Shown piece after piece: positions 14,588-23,578 of a stretch of 44,318 nucleotides of DNA. The notes below the pieces were generated by a model, which was given only the letters and a program-made list of their open reading frames with translations, searched no databases and had not been told where the DNA came from. The DNA lies in contig CAYGBW010000097.1 in assembly GCA_964348185.1 (NCBI GenBank), positions 1-44,318 of the forward strand, in the 5' to 3' direction. This stretch comes from CAYGBW01 sp964348185. GTDB lineage: Bacteria; Desulfobacterota; BSN033; WVXP01. The translations under genes were made by a program, and so were the position numbers. Each line of letters opens with the position of its first letter. The stretch's first letter is position 1.

Positions 14588-15931
14588 CTATCCCATTTTC
14601 AGGTAGGCAGGGATATGGGCGGCTTCTCTGGGGCCGATGGCCACCTCCCATTCTGGACCCAATTCCTCTTCTAGATCACCGCTGACAGCCGCAACCAGCC
14701 CGGGGATGATGATTCGCTTCTTCTTCACCCTCTCTCCAATTCCTGACTTCTTCACGAAGATCCCCATGGCGTCTCCCACGAATTTCCCTGCCGCCCAGGC
14801 GGTCAGAACCGAGAGACCCTCGGTATCCATGACCAACAGGTAGCTGGGAACACGGCTGGCCTCGACCTCACCTGAGACGACAAAATACGTGAGGGCAAAA
14901 TTGGTCGTAATCAGAACCGGAGAATTCTCACCGGGGTTTCCGATCTCATAAATCCCCTCCTTCATCGTCATGGGACGCTGCGGATCGGTATAGATGTTCA
15001 TGCGTGCCACCAGCAGGGGAAAGAGACTCTGCCCCTGGAGGTCAGAGAGAACGATAATCCCGCCGTACTTGGCAATAAATGCGGCGGCAATGAGGGTCTC
15101 TTTCATCGGGTCGTCGGTCATCTCACAGGGGAATGTGATGGTGGGATACCCGAGGGGTCGCACTTTCTTCTGAAGGGCTGCTCGACGGATAAAAACCTCA
15201 TCCTCAAAAGCCCTCCGGAGAGTTCGAGATCCTGGGTCCAGAACGATATCCTTTACCCCGGCCTGATCCAGCTTGGTGGTTAGTTGGGAGAGTTCATCCA
15301 GATCCTTGGCCTTGACGGCGATGGGGCACTTGTGCTGCTTGGCCAAATCTGCCAGCGCATCGGCGTTTCCGTTGGTCACCGCGTAGATCAAAGGCACTCG
15401 ATCGGCACAGGCCTTCACTCCTGCAGCCAGAACGTCGGCCTTTTCGCTCATCAGAATGAGGCTCGCATCGGTCTCCTTCTTCACCCGGTCGATCAGTCCC
15501 ACAAATCTCGTCGCATCCCCAGACTCGTCCTTCACAGCCACCAGTTCTGGCCTAAGCGTAAGGCCCACCCGCTCGAATCTCATTTCGTTGAAGCGGCTCA
15601 GCCTTCCCCCCACTTCCTCATCGTCCATCCCGTCACGGATAAGGACAGCGAGACCAGGGGGATTGACAAAGGTCTTCTCATGACGGAAAAGCACCGTCTC
15701 TCCACCGATTTTCACGGCGTTGTCTCCTGTGCCAATCGTCAGGGGCCTGATGGGGGGTGCAGAGGCCTCAGCCAGCTCTGTCTTTGCCTCCTCCGACACA
15801 TAGGGGCAGGAGGCCAGTTCTGCCTTCCCAGCCGCCAGAGCCATGGCAAAAGCGAGACAGGTGGGTACCCCACACTCCCCGCAGTTGGTCTTGGGGAGCA
15901 ACTTGAAGATCTGGATTCCCGTGAGTCCCAT
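14588..15931 (-). CDS. acsC: Corrinoid/iron-sulfur protein large subunit
   Basis: AcsC (447 residues) is the large (gamma) subunit of the corrinoid iron-sulfur protein, which carries the methyl group from AcsE to acetyl-CoA synthase. The N-terminal domain holds a [4Fe-4S] cluster with C17, C20, C25 and C42, used to re-reduce inactive cobalt(II). A TIM-barrel domain follows (from about residue 90), and the C-terminal part from about 325 is the B12-binding domain (TNFALTYFVVSGEVEASRVPSYLLVMDTEGLSVL is its start region). The start ATG at 15931 follows AAAGGAG. Length matches the Moorella protein (446). Confidence 0.97.
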   Translation of the reverse strand: MGLTGIQIFKLLPKTNCGECGVPTCLAFAMALAAGKAELASCPYVSEEAKTELAEASAPPIRPLTIGTGDNAVKIGGETVLFRHEKTFVNPPGLAVLIRDGMDDEEVGGRLSRFNEMRFERVGLTLRPELVAVKDESGDATRFVGLIDRVKKETDASLILMSEKADVLAAGVKACADRVPLIYAVTNGNADALADLAKQHKCPIAVKAKDLDELSQLTTKLDQAGVKDIVLDPGSRTLRRAFEDEVFIRRAALQKKVRPLGYPTITFPCEMTDDPMKETLIAAAFIAKYGGIIVLSDLQGQSLFPLLVARMNIYTDPQRPMTMKEGIYEIGNPGENSPVLITTNFALTYFVVSGEVEASRVPSYLLVMDTEGLSVLTAWAAGKFVGDAMGIFVKKSGIGERVKKKRIIIPGLVAAVSGDLEEELGPEWEVAIGPREAAHIPAYLKMG

Positions 15932-16015
15932 TCTTCTCTCCTTTCGTCTTGAAACAATGGAGATCCTGTGTTTATCCCCATGCGAGCCTCAAGGAGTCCC
16001 TCAGAATCGAGGAAT

Positions 16016-18223
16016 TCAACCGAGGATGGAATCCATGGTCAAGGCGGGATGCTGCTTCTCCTCGAGGAAGGGGAGAATCTCCTCTTCGGTCATGCCGACC
16101 GTCTCATCGGCGATTCTGTCCATGAGATCCGGGATACCGAGTTCCTCCGCCCGCCTGTCGAACCGGTCCCTGATTTCTTCCTTGAGCGTCTTGGGCATCC
16201 ACACGAGTCTCTTTATTCCCCCTTCGGCCCGCAAGAATTTCCTCTGGGTGATGTTGTATTTCCCATGTCCCACAAACCCCGGAGTGATGACCCCACCACC
16301 GACAGAACCGGCAAGGGTGGTGAACTTCATCCCACAAGGGGTCATTCCAAGGTAATCGCGGTTGACCGTCATGATCCCATTACACAGGGGAAGGATCGCA
16401 GCAATACACTCACAGCAACCACAGGTCGTCATGGGATCATTGACAATGCTGTAGAAATTGTAATGATCAAAGGTCCCGCGGGACGCCTGTTGAAGGAATT
16501 CGTTGCATCCCTTCCACTGCCCGAGCACTTCATCGATGACCTCCCCCTTCGCAACCGGTTGATTGGGTCCGGTGGGGTTGATCTCGAACGAGGCCTTGCA
16601 GTCCATCCAGTTATAGGCGCCACACAGACCGGTCCGTTCAGGACTGATGATGCAGACATGGTTGGGGGCAAAGGATTGACACAGGGTGCAGGAGTAAAAG
16701 ATGTCCGTTGTCTCGTCGGTCATGCCCTCGATCCGGGCATCCCTTTTGCCGTAGACGGCCCGCGCCTCCTCCAAAACTCTGCTCACATTCTCCTCATCCG
16801 TATAGATCTTCACCTGAATCTTGTCGAAGGTGGCTCCAAAATCCTGATGGAGTTTGGCAAACAGGATCTTTCCCAGGTGCTCCAGTCTGAAACCCTTTTC
16901 TACGGCCTGCTTGCTGACCCGAATCCAGGCGATATCTCTCTGGCCGATATGCATCACCCCCTGGGCGTAATTGATCAGGTGATGGATCTGCCGCTCGAGA
17001 ATGGGCTCAAAATCCTCCTCAAAACTCCTGCCCGCCACCTCACCGACAATGGCAAGAGGCAGTTGGCCCGGCGGCTGAATGTCCGTGATTTCCGGGCCGA
17101 TAACCTCAACCTTTCCATCGTCCACCTCATCCATTTGTCTGGTGGTGATCCACTCAACAGCAGGGGTTCTCCCACCCCCCATCTCAAGGTAGATGTCCTC
17201 TCCACGAACACGTTCTCCCTCAAAGGCAGGGCCGTAAGAAACGGGGACTGGAACCTCCGAAACCGTGACCTTGAGACCCCTGACCTCCACAGCCCGCTGA
17301 ACAAGCTGGTCATGGGGAACGTTGGAAACCACGTGCTCATACGTGCAGATGCCTGTGGGAAGCACCTCGGGGATTGGCGTGTCAGCAATGGTCGGAAACC
17401 CCCAGTTAATAGCCCCGGCCGCATTTGCATACCACTCATCAGACACAAAGCCCATGGGCATCACGAAAGCAAACGTCCGGTCTTTGTTGTAGATGAGATT
17501 TCGCCGGAACTGTCCAGGCTTCACGCCTCCAAAAGACATCGCCACCCTGCAGGCAAAACCCATGGCAAAAACTGCCGCGGAGATGTCGGGCCCAAAGGAA
17601 ACGAGCCGGGTGGGCCATCCGACCTGAACCCCTGCCTCCAGGAGCTGCTCGCTGAACCGCTTTCCCTCGTGCTCTGAACACATGAAAACATAGAGGTTTT
17701 TTTCCTGGAGCTCCGTAGCGATTTTCTTGGCTGTTTCAGGATCCGGCGCTGCACCTGCAATCGCAGCAAATCCAGGGGCTGTTCCATCGACAAACTCGAT
17801 CCCCCGCTTCCTCAGAATCACGTCATCAGCCGCTCCCAGCCAGAGGTTTTCGTCCGTCGGGTCTTCCTGCTTGGTGTAGAAATCTGGCGCTTTCAGATAT
17901 CGAATGGCCTCGATGATCTCTTCAGCAAAAAAGGTGGCCATCCCCGCATCAAGGGCCGGAGCCAGATAGGGAAGGGGGGAGTTCTCCTTGACCGGGGGAG
18001 GGAGAAGCGTGCGACACCGATCGAGAACCGACTCCATGTCGCCCAGTTTCTCCACCGGAATGCCAAGGATGGCATAGATCACGGGGAGATAGTAAGCGGT
18101 ATTGGGGAACCCAACCCGTTCATTGGCCCCCCATCGGTCCATAGCCTCTCTCCACTCCCTCTCAGCATGCTCGACAATCCTGTGAGCCCCTCTGATGGCG
18201 GCTGAACAAATGATCTTCGACAC
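16016..18223 (-). CDS. acsB: Acetyl-CoA synthase (CODH/ACS ACS subunit)
   Basis: AcsB (735 residues) joins CO, the methyl group from AcsCD and CoA into acetyl-CoA. The A-cluster ligands are all visible: C512, C515, C524 and C534 for the [4Fe-4S] unit with C515 also bridging the proximal nickel, and C601-G-C603 for the distal nickel, in TTCGCCECI. The length (Moorella 729) shows that the bacterial N-terminal domain, which contacts the CODH subunit and the CO channel, is present; archaeal CdhC lacks it. The start is GTG 18223, after AAGGAGGAATCAAC. It lies 32 bases downstream of cooS/acsA, its physical partner. Confidence 0.98.
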   Translation of the reverse strand: MSKIICSAAIRGAHRIVEHAEREWREAMDRWGANERVGFPNTAYYLPVIYAILGIPVEKLGDMESVLDRCRTLLPPPVKENSPLPYLAPALDAGMATFFAEEIIEAIRYLKAPDFYTKQEDPTDENLWLGAADDVILRKRGIEFVDGTAPGFAAIAGAAPDPETAKKIATELQEKNLYVFMCSEHEGKRFSEQLLEAGVQVGWPTRLVSFGPDISAAVFAMGFACRVAMSFGGVKPGQFRRNLIYNKDRTFAFVMPMGFVSDEWYANAAGAINWGFPTIADTPIPEVLPTGICTYEHVVSNVPHDQLVQRAVEVRGLKVTVSEVPVPVSYGPAFEGERVRGEDIYLEMGGGRTPAVEWITTRQMDEVDDGKVEVIGPEITDIQPPGQLPLAIVGEVAGRSFEEDFEPILERQIHHLINYAQGVMHIGQRDIAWIRVSKQAVEKGFRLEHLGKILFAKLHQDFGATFDKIQVKIYTDEENVSRVLEEARAVYGKRDARIEGMTDETTDIFYSCTLCQSFAPNHVCIISPERTGLCGAYNWMDCKASFEINPTGPNQPVAKGEVIDEVLGQWKGCNEFLQQASRGTFDHYNFYSIVNDPMTTCGCCECIAAILPLCNGIMTVNRDYLGMTPCGMKFTTLAGSVGGGVITPGFVGHGKYNITQRKFLRAEGGIKRLVWMPKTLKEEIRDRFDRRAEELGIPDLMDRIADETVGMTEEEILPFLEEKQHPALTMDSILG

Positions 18224-18255
18224 GTTGATTCCTCCTTCTTCAGCATGATTTCTGA

Positions 18256-20208
18256 CTAGGCAGCTTCCAGTTCACGCCGTTTGGCCATGTCGTAGAGAAT
18301 CCGTTCTCTCTTCTTGTCGATCCCCAAGGCCTTCCGCTTGTTGTCAATATGCCCGATCATCTTCCCAGCTGCCTTAAGGGGATCTGCCTCGAAGTCCCAC
18401 CGACCCTTGTAGATCTCCTCAAACCCCTCAAAGAGGTACTTGGTGACCTCCTCGTTGCCCAACGTCGGCCAAGTCACGCCGAAAACCGTGTAGACCCCAG
18501 AGGCCACGAAATACTGGCCGATGGCGATGGCCTTTTCGCTCATCCACTCCGGTGCCGCACCGGCTGCCGGAATATCGCAGATGTCATCCCCGAGGCCTCC
18601 GTCCTTGACCACGGCCGTTGCAGCCATCAGTATCCGGCTGTTGTCCACGCAAGCCCCCATGTGAAGAACCGGAGGAATTCCAACAGCCTCACAGACCGAG
18701 GTCAGTCCCTTGCCCGCATGCTTGTGGGCTGCCTCAGGGGTCAAAAGCCCGTATTTGCCCGCGGCCATGGCGCTACACCCTGTGGTAAGGACGATCACGT
18801 CGTTCCCAATGAGTTCGAGAATCATCTTGAGATGGGCATCATCGTGGACCGTCCGGGCGTTGTTGCATCCCACAACGCCTGCAATCCCTCGGATCCGACC
18901 ATTGATGATATTGTCATTGAGGGGTCGGTAGGAGGCCCGATAGAGTCCTCCGAGCAGATAGTTGATGGTTTCGTGGCTGAATCCGACCACGGTATCAACG
19001 GTTTGGGAGGGTATTTGAACCTCGGCTTTTCGGTTTGAAAAGTTATCGATTGCTTCGCGGATTATTCTTTTGGCAACACTGAGGCCATCGTCATGACTGA
19101 ATTCAATGTGCGTGGCCCCTTCAATATGGGCCCTCGGATCGGTCGTGACGAGTTTGGTGTGGTAGCATTTGGCCACGTCGACCAGTGACTGCATTTCACA
19201 CTGAACATCCACAGTCATCGCTTCGACCGCTCCCGTAATAATGGCAAGCTCCTGCTGGAGGAAATTACCCGCCACCGGAATTCCATGACGCATCAGGATC
19301 TCATTGGCACTGCAGCACATTCCAGCGAGGTTGACTCCCTTGGCCCCTTTGGACTCTGCATACTTCTGGAGCTCGGGATCTTGCGATGCCACAACCATCA
19401 TCTCTGGGAGGAGCGGCTCATGGCCGTGAACTACCACATTGACATGATCCTCTTTGAGCACTCCCAGGTTGATCTGGCTCGCCACCGGTACGGGATCTCC
19501 AAAGAGGACGTCCTGAAGCTCCGTGGAAATCATGGAACCTCCCCAGCCGTCAGACAACGCACAGCGAGCAGCTGCCTTAAGGAGGCTCTGGTAATCCTGA
19601 TCTACACCCATATGGGTCCGATGCATGAGCTCAACCACTTCCCGATCAATTCCCCGGGGTATGGTCCCCGTCTCCCGCCACAATTCCTGCCGTTTCAAAG
19701 GGGCCCGTTTAGCGAAGAGAATCTCCCCTTCTTGCCGGCCAAACTCCGCCAAGGCCATCTCTCCCACCTCGATCGCGATATCCTTGAGGTCGCGGTTGCC
19801 GATCTGCACCCCGAAGTCCATGGCTAACTGGTAGAGTTTTTGCTCATCCCTAATCTCAAAGTCTGAAACCTCACCCTTCGCCGTTGCCAGGAAAAGCTCC
19901 GCGACACTCCGGGCATGATCCCCGTGAGAAGCCGCTCCAGCAGCGACCATGCGGGCAAAGTTTCTCGCTGAAATCGTCTCAGCCGTCGCACCACAAACAC
20001 CGACAGGCCTCGGAACGCCCTCTTTCTTTGGAGCCTGAACACGGCAGGGCCCCATTGAACAATGCTTACAACAGCTCCCCTCAGCCCCGATAGGGCAGGG
20101 TTTCATCTTAGCGGCCCGATCGAAGACGGTCGATACCCCGTCAGCCGCTGCCTTCTCGATCATCTCCTGACTGGCCTGATCTACGCTCTTCGCTTCTGTC
20201 TCTGCCAT
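18256..20208 (-). CDS. acsA: Ni-Fe carbon monoxide dehydrogenase catalytic subunit
   Basis: The 650-residue CODH subunit (CooS/AcsA) reduces CO2 to CO for acetyl-CoA synthase. The N-terminal cysteines C38, C46, C47, C50 and C55 (in CPIGAEGSCCKHC and SMGPC) bind the D and B clusters. C-cluster segments are visible further on: AGMCCSANEILMRHG, GVVGCNNARTVHD, TTGCSAMAAGKYG and HMGACVDNSRILMAA. The start ATG at 20208 follows AGGAGG. Next to acsB it should form the bifunctional CODH/ACS with an internal CO tunnel. Nickel loading is probably helped by CooC encoded upstream in the same operon. The symbol cooS would be equally fitting. Confidence 0.97.
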   Translation of the reverse strand: MAETEAKSVDQASQEMIEKAAADGVSTVFDRAAKMKPCPIGAEGSCCKHCSMGPCRVQAPKKEGVPRPVGVCGATAETISARNFARMVAAGAASHGDHARSVAELFLATAKGEVSDFEIRDEQKLYQLAMDFGVQIGNRDLKDIAIEVGEMALAEFGRQEGEILFAKRAPLKRQELWRETGTIPRGIDREVVELMHRTHMGVDQDYQSLLKAAARCALSDGWGGSMISTELQDVLFGDPVPVASQINLGVLKEDHVNVVVHGHEPLLPEMMVVASQDPELQKYAESKGAKGVNLAGMCCSANEILMRHGIPVAGNFLQQELAIITGAVEAMTVDVQCEMQSLVDVAKCYHTKLVTTDPRAHIEGATHIEFSHDDGLSVAKRIIREAIDNFSNRKAEVQIPSQTVDTVVGFSHETINYLLGGLYRASYRPLNDNIINGRIRGIAGVVGCNNARTVHDDAHLKMILELIGNDVIVLTTGCSAMAAGKYGLLTPEAAHKHAGKGLTSVCEAVGIPPVLHMGACVDNSRILMAATAVVKDGGLGDDICDIPAAGAAPEWMSEKAIAIGQYFVASGVYTVFGVTWPTLGNEEVTKYLFEGFEEIYKGRWDFEADPLKAAGKMIGHIDNKRKALGIDKKRERILYDMAKRRELEAA

Positions 20209-20243
20209 AACAAGCCTCCTGCTCGCTTCCGTCTTTTGTACGA

Positions 20244-21194
20244 TTACGCGGCTGCCATCAATTCGCCGATCGTCTCTCTGACGAGTCTAACCGCCTCTGG
20301 ATGTCGCATTATCAGAATGTCGGCGCCCGCAATGAGGAGAACAACCGCGGTCACCCCTTCCATGAGGATTCCTCTCTTTTCAGGATCTCCCATGGTCGGG
20401 GCTTCCTCAGCTGTCAGTTTCACCTCTTTTGATTTCCAGACCTCTCTGGCGAGATTGCAGATCATGGGAAACTGAAGCCGCTCATCCTGCTGGGTGAGCG
20501 CTGCCATTCGCATCCGTTCCATCACCGAGTAGGTGTATTCGATCCCATATCCCAGGCCCCCGGTGGTGGGATCCACAATGATCTGCTCATCGGGTACGCC
20601 GAGATTTCCCAAGAGAATGTTGAGCTGTTTGGCCAGGTTGATGTCAATGGGTGTTGAGGCAAGCGCAGTGTGTTTGTAGCCGATGGCTCCAGCTCCAACC
20701 TGTTTGTAGTTCCCTTCCACGACCGGACCGATAATGAGATTTTTGCCCTCGCAGACTTCCGCCACTCTTCTGAGAACCTCGGCATCTCTGTCATCATTGT
20801 CAGCGCCCCACACGATGAGGGGGACATCGATAGCATCAGCGACCTTTTGGGCCGTTTCTGCGGCCTCCTCAGCCGGACGATTCAGACCGTTGGGGTCCGT
20901 GCTGATCAGTTGAAGATAGACTAAGTCGGCCTTGTAGTCATCCACGTTTCGTTTCGCCCAGGCCACAGGGTCATGGGTCACCCCCTCAAAGGGTTTCAGG
21001 GCAGCCTCCGCCCAGTCCTCCGGCGGCACATCATAGACCTCCATGGCGATCCGAGGGGGGTTTGGCATCTCACCCTCAAAAAGATGAAAAGGGTACGAAG
21101 TCTCATCCCCAACCAACAGGGCCTTATCGCCCTTCCCAATCTTGACATCCTTGATTTTCCCCGTATACACGATTTTCGGTATCTCAAACGCCAT
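20244..21194 (-). CDS. acsD: Corrinoid/iron-sulfur protein small subunit
   Basis: AcsD (316 residues) is the small (delta) subunit of the corrinoid iron-sulfur protein, a TIM barrel that pairs with AcsC. Typical segments include MEVYDVPPEDW, DPVAWAKRNVDDYKADLVYLQLISTDPNG, VPLIVWGADNDDRDAEVLRRVAE, and DPTTGGLGYGIEYTYSVMERMRMAAL. The ATG at 21194 is set by GGAGG eight bases upstream; a GTG nine bases further up is too near that site. Length agrees with the Moorella protein (323). It lies upstream of cooS, separated from acsC, a gene order different from Moorella. Confidence 0.97.
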   Translation of the reverse strand: MAFEIPKIVYTGKIKDVKIGKGDKALLVGDETSYPFHLFEGEMPNPPRIAMEVYDVPPEDWAEAALKPFEGVTHDPVAWAKRNVDDYKADLVYLQLISTDPNGLNRPAEEAAETAQKVADAIDVPLIVWGADNDDRDAEVLRRVAEVCEGKNLIIGPVVEGNYKQVGAGAIGYKHTALASTPIDINLAKQLNILLGNLGVPDEQIIVDPTTGGLGYGIEYTYSVMERMRMAALTQQDERLQFPMICNLAREVWKSKEVKLTAEEAPTMGDPEKRGILMEGVTAVVLLIAGADILIMRHPEAVRLVRETIGELMAAA

Positions 21195-21228
21195 TGTCTT
21201 CACCTCCCTCGGTTTCGGTTATGGAACA

Positions 21229-21441
21229 TCAAGCTGGGGTCTTTCTCTTTTCACTCCCATACCACTCGTCGCTAAACCAGTAGCGCTCTCCGTTTCTCAG
21301 GTATTCCATCATCTCCTCTCGTGACTTGAGTTTTTTCCGCCACTGGTATGGGGATTCGGGCCTTCCCTCTTCAAAAGTCGCCCCCAGAACCTTGACCTTT
21401 TTCCCGTCAAACGAGACTTTTTCGTCGAGTTTTTCTTCCAT
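21229..21441 (-). CDS. Small unknown protein in the acetyl-CoA pathway operon (70 residues)
   Basis: A 70-residue protein encoded between folD and acsD, with the start ATG at 21441 after AAAGGAGAGGCC. The frame continues up to 21492 but without a ribosome-binding site. It is strongly charged and rich in aromatic residues: MEEKLDEKVSFDGKKVKVLG, then SPYQWRKKLKSREEMMEYL, then GERYWFSDEWYG. No signal peptide, membrane segment or cysteine is present. I do not recognise a family. The gaps to its neighbours (34 and 72 bases) and the good start site argue for a real gene. A small accessory or assembly protein of CODH/ACS or of the corrinoid protein is a reasonable but unproven guess. Confidence 0.72.
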   Translation of the reverse strand: MEEKLDEKVSFDGKKVKVLGATFEEGRPESPYQWRKKLKSREEMMEYLRNGERYWFSDEWYGSEKRKTPA

Positions 21442-21513
21442 GGCCTCTCCTTTCATCCGATTTCTAGTCAAGTCGACTGCAGGTCTGGACAAAACGACAC
21501 TTGACGCTCCCCT

Positions 21514-22401
21514 TTAGGTAACTCCTGCGGCGAGTTTCGCCGCCTTGACGGTATTCATCATCAGCATCGTGATGGTCATGGGGCCGACCCCTCCCGGAAC
21601 AGGGGTAATCATGCTCGCCTTCTCTTTGACTCCATCGAAATCCACATCCCCACAGAGCTTTGCCTTTCCTTCGGGAGTCTTGCCGATCCGATTGACCCCC
21701 ACATCAATGACCACGGCACCCTCTTTCACCATGTCTGCGGTGACCGCCCTGGGTTTTCCGGCTGCCACCACGAGAATATCCGCCCTTCGGGTGTGGAAAG
21801 CCATGTCCCTCGTTCTCGTGTGGCAGATCGTCACGGTGGCATTCGCCCCTTCGGCTTTCTGTAACAGAATATTGGCAATGGGCTTCCCCACGATGTTACT
21901 CCGGCCTACCACCACCACCTCGGCCCCCTCGATCTGCGCCCCTGAGCGAATCAGAAGCTGCTGAATACCAGCCGGTGTGCAGGGCAGATAGTCCGGCTCG
22001 CCGATCATCAGCTTGCCCACGTTGACGGGATGGAATCCATCCACGTCCTTCTTGGGGTCGATGGCGTAGAGAACCTTGTTTTCGTCGATATGCTTGGGTA
22101 GGGGGAGCTGAACCAGAATACCATGGATCTTTGGATCCCTGTTGTACTTGTCGATCAATTTCAAGAGCTCATCCTCTGATATATCCTCTGACTGATTATC
22201 CTGAACAGAATAGAAACCGAGCTCGTGAGCAGTCCTCTGTTTCGCCGTCACGTAACTTACCGAAGCAGCGTTCTCCCCCACGAGAATGGTGACGAGGCCA
22301 GGTTCCACCCCGTGGGTCTCCTTGAGTTTCTGGACCTCTGCCTTGAGTTCCTCCCGAATCTGCTTGGCCACTTCCGTACCACTGATGAGTTTTGCCGACA
22401 T
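21514..22401 (-). CDS. folD: Bifunctional methylene-THF dehydrogenase / methenyl-THF cyclohydrolase
   Basis: FolD (295 residues) converts formyl-THF to methenyl-THF and then methylene-THF, between Fhs and MetF. The active-site Y50 and K54 lie in SVSYVTAKQRT; other signatures are GILVQLPLPKHID, KDVDGFHPVNVG, PCTPAGIQQLL, the nucleotide-binding VVVGRSNIVGKP, and the C-terminal TPVPGGVGPMTITMLMMNT. The start ATG at 22401 follows GGGGAGGGAGAT; the longer in-frame start at 22443 has no site. The gap of 127 bases to cooC shows no terminator. Confidence 0.97.
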   Translation of the reverse strand: MSAKLISGTEVAKQIREELKAEVQKLKETHGVEPGLVTILVGENAASVSYVTAKQRTAHELGFYSVQDNQSEDISEDELLKLIDKYNRDPKIHGILVQLPLPKHIDENKVLYAIDPKKDVDGFHPVNVGKLMIGEPDYLPCTPAGIQQLLIRSGAQIEGAEVVVVGRSNIVGKPIANILLQKAEGANATVTICHTRTRDMAFHTRRADILVVAAGKPRAVTADMVKEGAVVIDVGVNRIGKTPEGKAKLCGDVDFDGVKEKASMITPVPGGVGPMTITMLMMNTVKAAKLAAGVT

Positions 22402-22528
22402 ATCTCCCTCCCCTTTCACCCACAGCTTTTTCTGGACGCTCACTCGAAGGAACCGCCAGATCCTCCCGGAGCTTCAAGCCGGAATTCAAGAACGACCGAC
22501 ATCGAGAAGCAACCGATACAACGCCACC

Positions 22529-23275
22529 CTATGCAACCAGCCGTTCAAAAATTTCACAAGACGTATGAAAGGCCTTCGAGTCTCTGGGAAGGGTAAATGT
22601 GGGTTTCCCTTCCAGATCATACTCGTAAAGGAGCGAATCAGCTGGTATCAGGCCGGCTACAGGCAGAGAGAGTTTATCCGCCTGAGCCATGATTTCCGGT
22701 TGGAGACCATTCTCGACACGATTAAACAACAGAAACGACTGCCCGATCTTGAGATTCAACTCCTTAATCAGATCGCGAATTCGGGCCGCAGTCAAGACCC
22801 CCCGTGTACTGGGATCGGATATGATGAGAAGAAGATCCACGTTCCGGGTCGTCATCCGACTGAAATGCTCCATACCCGCTTCGTTATCAATCACCACATA
22901 GGGGTAGTTCCCCGCCAGGAGGTCGATACACTTTCGGGCCAAGGTGTTGGCAGCACAATAACAACCCGGTCCCTCAGGTCTTCCCATGGCAATGAGGTCG
23001 AATCCCCCTTTCTCAATCAGAGCCTCCTGGATCTTATACTCAAACCAGACGTCTTTCGTCATTCCCACGGGGACGTCTTTCTTCATCAAATCCCTGGCGT
23101 CTCCAATCGTTGACCTAATCTCAACCCCGAGGACCTCGTTGAGATTTGCATTGGCGTCTGCGTCTACGGCCAGGACCGGTTTCTTCCCCTTTTCCAGGAG
23201 GTATCGAACCAAGAATCCTGCGATCGTCGTTTTTCCGGTGCCCCCCTTTCCTGAAACGGCTATCGTGAAAGACAC
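22529..23275 (-). CDS. cooC: CooC-type nickel-insertion ATPase for CO dehydrogenase
   Basis: CooC (248 residues) is a MinD/ParA-like ATPase that matures CODH by nickel insertion. It has the deviant Walker A GKGGTGKTT (residues 9-17), the DADANANL segment after it, and the C105-x-C107 metal-binding pair in GPGCYCAAN that forms the nickel site at the CooC dimer interface. Switch and Walker B-like segments are NYPYVVIDNEAG and LLLIISDPSTRG. The start is GTG 23275, after AAGAGGAAACC. It is the first gene of the cluster that runs down to hdrB, and has its own promoter-like element about 205 bases upstream. Confidence 0.95.
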   Translation of the reverse strand: MSFTIAVSGKGGTGKTTIAGFLVRYLLEKGKKPVLAVDADANANLNEVLGVEIRSTIGDARDLMKKDVPVGMTKDVWFEYKIQEALIEKGGFDLIAMGRPEGPGCYCAANTLARKCIDLLAGNYPYVVIDNEAGMEHFSRMTTRNVDLLLIISDPSTRGVLTAARIRDLIKELNLKIGQSFLLFNRVENGLQPEIMAQADKLSLPVAGLIPADSLLYEYDLEGKPTFTLPRDSKAFHTSCEIFERLVA

Positions 23276-23578
23276 GGTTTCCTCTTTTCCTTATTTGGAG
23301 TCCAATGTCGTGCGCATACCCACCGCAACCTCCTCCCCTTCCTCTTGGCCCTCCGAGGAAACACGCCCTTCACAAGGAAAGATTCAGTACTCCGTGAATT
23401 GACTCCCTACGGGGAGGGCAAAAGCAGCAGATTGGCAGATCGTGTGGGGTACCCGACTTGAAGTTTTGAGGAGATAATTTATTATATCGGGTTCACCCAG
23501 CCCTTTTCAAGGCGACCGACATGCTCCGCCTAGACAAAGCGCGCAGCGCCCGGAAGTCTTCGATTCCCCGTGACTCGC
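23276..23578. other. fhs-cooC intergenic region with long cooC leader
   Basis: This 303-base gap holds the cooC promoter (23481-23510). The leader downstream of it (about 200 nt on the minus strand) contains a perfect stem CTCCC-CGTA-GGGAG and short stems such as CCTT-GTG-AAGG. I did not find a cobalamin B12-box or another riboswitch core. No long ORF is present. Confidence 0.5.
23481..23510 (-). promoter_or_regulatory. Sigma70-like promoter of the cooC-acs-hdr operon
   Basis: On the minus strand TTGAAA (-35, five of six consensus bases, 23505-23510) and TATAAT (-10, perfect, 23481-23486) are separated by 18 bases. Transcription would begin near 23474, leaving about 200 nt of leader before cooC. 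No other promoter of similar quality was noticed in the short gaps downstream, so this one may drive much or all of the 16-kb gene run. Confidence 0.65.

Noticed and set aside
16016..17677. Very long open frame (569 codons) on plus, opposite acsB.
   Set aside because: It is the shadow of acsB, whose cofactor ligands and length are complete; the plus-strand product has no known features.
23276..23480. Cobalamin riboswitch in the cooC leader, expected because the operon encodes a corrinoid protein.
   Set aside because: No B12-box-like core was seen; only short unrelated stems.
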